Origin: Leptolyngbya ohadii IS1
GTDB lineage: Bacteria; Cyanobacteriota; Cyanobacteriia; Elainellales; Elainellaceae
Reading direction: 5' to 3'
Assembly: GCF_002215035.1 (NCBI RefSeq)
Contig: NZ_NKFP01000006.1
Location: forward strand, 1,872,530 to 1,936,529
Length of the DNA stretch: 64,000 nt
Both the position numbers and the translations under genes were made by a program. A model generated the notes under the pieces. It had not been told where the DNA came from and searched no databases. It worked only from the letters and a program-made list of their open reading frames with translations. Positions 62,682 to 64,000 of the stretch are shown here, piece by piece (the stretch's first letter is position 1; every line of letters starts with the position of its first letter).

Positions 62682-64000
62682 ATGGCGCATTTTCCGGCAT
62701 CGCTTCGTTCCCGCCTGCTGCAAAGAATTGTTGGACTTGCTCTATTTCCGATCGTCCTATCGGCGGGGGCTGCCTGGAGTGCGAATCGGCTGCTGCTGTC
62801 CTATGGACTGTTAGAGCGAGAAATTCCGGTGAGTTCGTTGCGTGCCTATGCGGAGGATGGGACGATCGATGCGGATTTGCGAAGCTATAAGCCTTATCTC
62901 AGCGACGAGCAGCTTCAGCAGTTGCGGCAGGTGCTGAACGCAAAGGCGAACCTGTCTCCCGTAGCGGTGGCGCAGTTCCTCTATACAGAGCAGGGCGAAA
63001 TTTTGCTCGATCGGCTAAGTGCAGTGATTCGGACGGAATCGAATCTGCCGGGATTTTATGCCATTCGATCGGCTCTGATTCTGGCGGCGGCTGATCCAGA
63101 TGGCTTAACGCTGCTGAACGTGCTAGAAAAATTTCCAACCACTGATATTCGGATTGATTTGCCCCAAACGCTGAAGATCGCAGGGGATTTGGAAGCATTG
63201 GTGAGACAAACTCAAGCGGCGATTGCCCTAGTCGATCAGCAGTCTACTCAGGAAGCCAGCACCCAATCCACTGTGCCCTTTGCCGTTCTGCCCGATTTGC
63301 GCCGTCCCGGAGAATTTGCCTGGCAGAAAAACACGCTGGAACTGAACGATCGGAGTCGTAACCGCAATCTTTCGGTGGATGTGTACCTGCCGCTCAATAA
63401 AAATCAAACTGCGGTGGTGGCAGCTCCCCTGATCGTCATTTCCCACGGGCTGGGTTCCGATCGCACCAGCTATGGCTATCTTGCCCGCCAGCTTGCCTCC
63501 TATGGGTTTGCGGTTGCCGTCCCCGAACATCCGGGCAGCAATGCGGAACAGCTTCAGGCGCTCATTAACGGCAGTGCCAGCCAGGTGACTGCGCCGCGAG
63601 AATTTATCGATCGTCCTTTGGATATCAAGTATCTGCTGAATCGGCTGGAGGCACTAACCCGCGACAATGCCCGGTTTAGCGGACGGATTAATGTACAGCA
63701 GGTAGGCATGATTGGGCAATCGCTAGGTGGCTATACGGCTCTGGCGCTGGCAGGCGGACAAATTAATTTCGCTCAACTCCAGCAGGACTGCGGCAAATCC
63801 GGTACGCTCAACCTGTCGCTGCTGCTGCAATGCCGTGCCTCTGAACTGCCTCAGCCCGTGCCTAACCTGAAGGACGATCGCATTAAGGCAATTATCGCGA
63901 TTAATCCGATCGGCAGCAGTTTAATTGGAGCCACGGATTTTGGTGAAATCCGAATTCCCGTGATGCTGATTAGCGGCAGTGCGGACACGGTGAGTCCGGC
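62682..64000 (+). CDS. Secreted alpha/beta hydrolase with DUF1400-like N-terminus (3' end off the window)
   Basis: An ATG at 62682 opens a frame to the end of the window (439 residues, no stop). An N-terminal signal (LFPIVLSAGAAWSANRLLLS) suggests export. A helical DUF1400-like part (VSSLRAYAEDGTIDADLRSY, LSAVIRTESN) is followed by an alpha/beta hydrolase core: VISHGLGSDRTSYGYLARQL, VAVPEHPGSN, the nucleophile elbow GMIGQSLGGYT and IPVMLISGSADTVSP near the cut. It lies 97 bp after ligA. Cyanobacterial relatives are common; the substrate is unknown. Confidence 0.88.
   Translation, partial: MAHFPASLRSRLLQRIVGLALFPIVLSAGAAWSANRLLLSYGLLEREIPVSSLRAYAEDGTIDADLRSYKPYLSDEQLQQLRQVLNAKANLSPVAVAQFLYTEQGEILLDRLSAVIRTESNLPGFYAIRSALILAAADPDGLTLLNVLEKFPTTDIRIDLPQTLKIAGDLEALVRQTQAAIALVDQQSTQEASTQSTVPFAVLPDLRRPGEFAWQKNTLELNDRSRNRNLSVDVYLPLNKNQTAVVAAPLIVISHGLGSDRTSYGYLARQLASYGFAVAVPEHPGSNAEQLQALINGSASQVTAPREFIDRPLDIKYLLNRLEALTRDNARFSGRINVQQVGMIGQSLGGYTALALAGGQINFAQLQQDCGKSGTLNLSLLLQCRASELPQPVPNLKDDRIKAIIAINPIGSSLIGATDFGEIRIPVMLISGSADTVSP

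Overview
The window is chromosomal DNA from a beta-cyanobacterium, most likely a filamentous Leptolyngbya/Oscillatoria-type organism. The evidence is form IB RuBisCO in the order rbcL-rbcX-rbcS, ndhK and ndhL of the photosynthetic NDH-1 complex, gun4, crtW, a high-light-inducible protein, a cyanobacterial-type tmRNA tag, and very frequent HIP1 octamers (GCGATCGC) in genes and spacers. No phage, integrase, intact transposase or CRISPR array is visible. Most of the window is core chromosome with spacers rich in short repeats.

Layout. 0-7 kb: partial ArsB/NhaD-type permease, lgt, cobM, a small membrane protein, a Thr-Gly-rich WGxxGxxG protein, a stand-alone ndhK and a 2H phosphoesterase. 7-13 kb: Hlip, a structured inverted-repeat spacer, the carotenoid ketolase crtW, an overlapping radical SAM/GT2 pair, tmRNA, two possible micro-ORFs and tRNA-Gly(CCC). 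13-24 kb: phosphodiesterase, the ndhL-DUF3007-folC operon, several conserved proteins of unknown function, a palindromic repeat element, an ABC exporter and a YdcF-like protein. 25-33 kb: ferredoxin, LivF-type ATPase, two pentapeptide-repeat paralogues around ilvD, a CDF transporter that ends at a dispersed repeat, and an SGNH-like protein that seems to lack catalytic residues. 33-39.6 kb: peptidase C15, hisH-rsmD-larB, an unknown protein, and two tandem cytochromes P450. 39.6-44 kb: a complete polyamine ABC transporter (potA-D-B-C). 44-52 kb: PBP2, a BioD-like/DRTGG protein, EbsA-like pilus protein, HI0933 flavoprotein, GGDEF cyclase with gun4, and a LuxR-type response regulator. 52-64 kb: a DEDDh exonuclease-ATPase fusion, DUF1348/PPOX pair, a PepSY-like lipoprotein, the RuBisCO operon, DHNA-CoA thioesterase, ligA and a partial alpha/beta hydrolase.

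How the genes connect: carbon fixation (rbcLXS), cyclic electron flow (ndhL, ndhK), tetrapyrrole metabolism (gun4, cobM), photoprotection (Hlip, crtW), phylloquinone synthesis (thioesterase), membrane lipids (probable mgdA), cell envelope (lgt, mrdA) and housekeeping (ligA, hisH, ilvD, folC, rsmD, ssrA) are all represented.

The best candidate for an undescribed system is the 839-residue single-gene fusion of a DEDDh exonuclease to a P-loop ATPase at 52398-54917. A second theme is repeat biology. Many spacers hold short, degenerate, locus-specific tandem repeats, and similar 15-bp units occur in frame inside two genes. A 35-bp dispersed repeat lies both inside a pentapeptide gene and across the stop codon of the shortened CDF transporter. 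All calls were made by reading the sequence; no database search was run.
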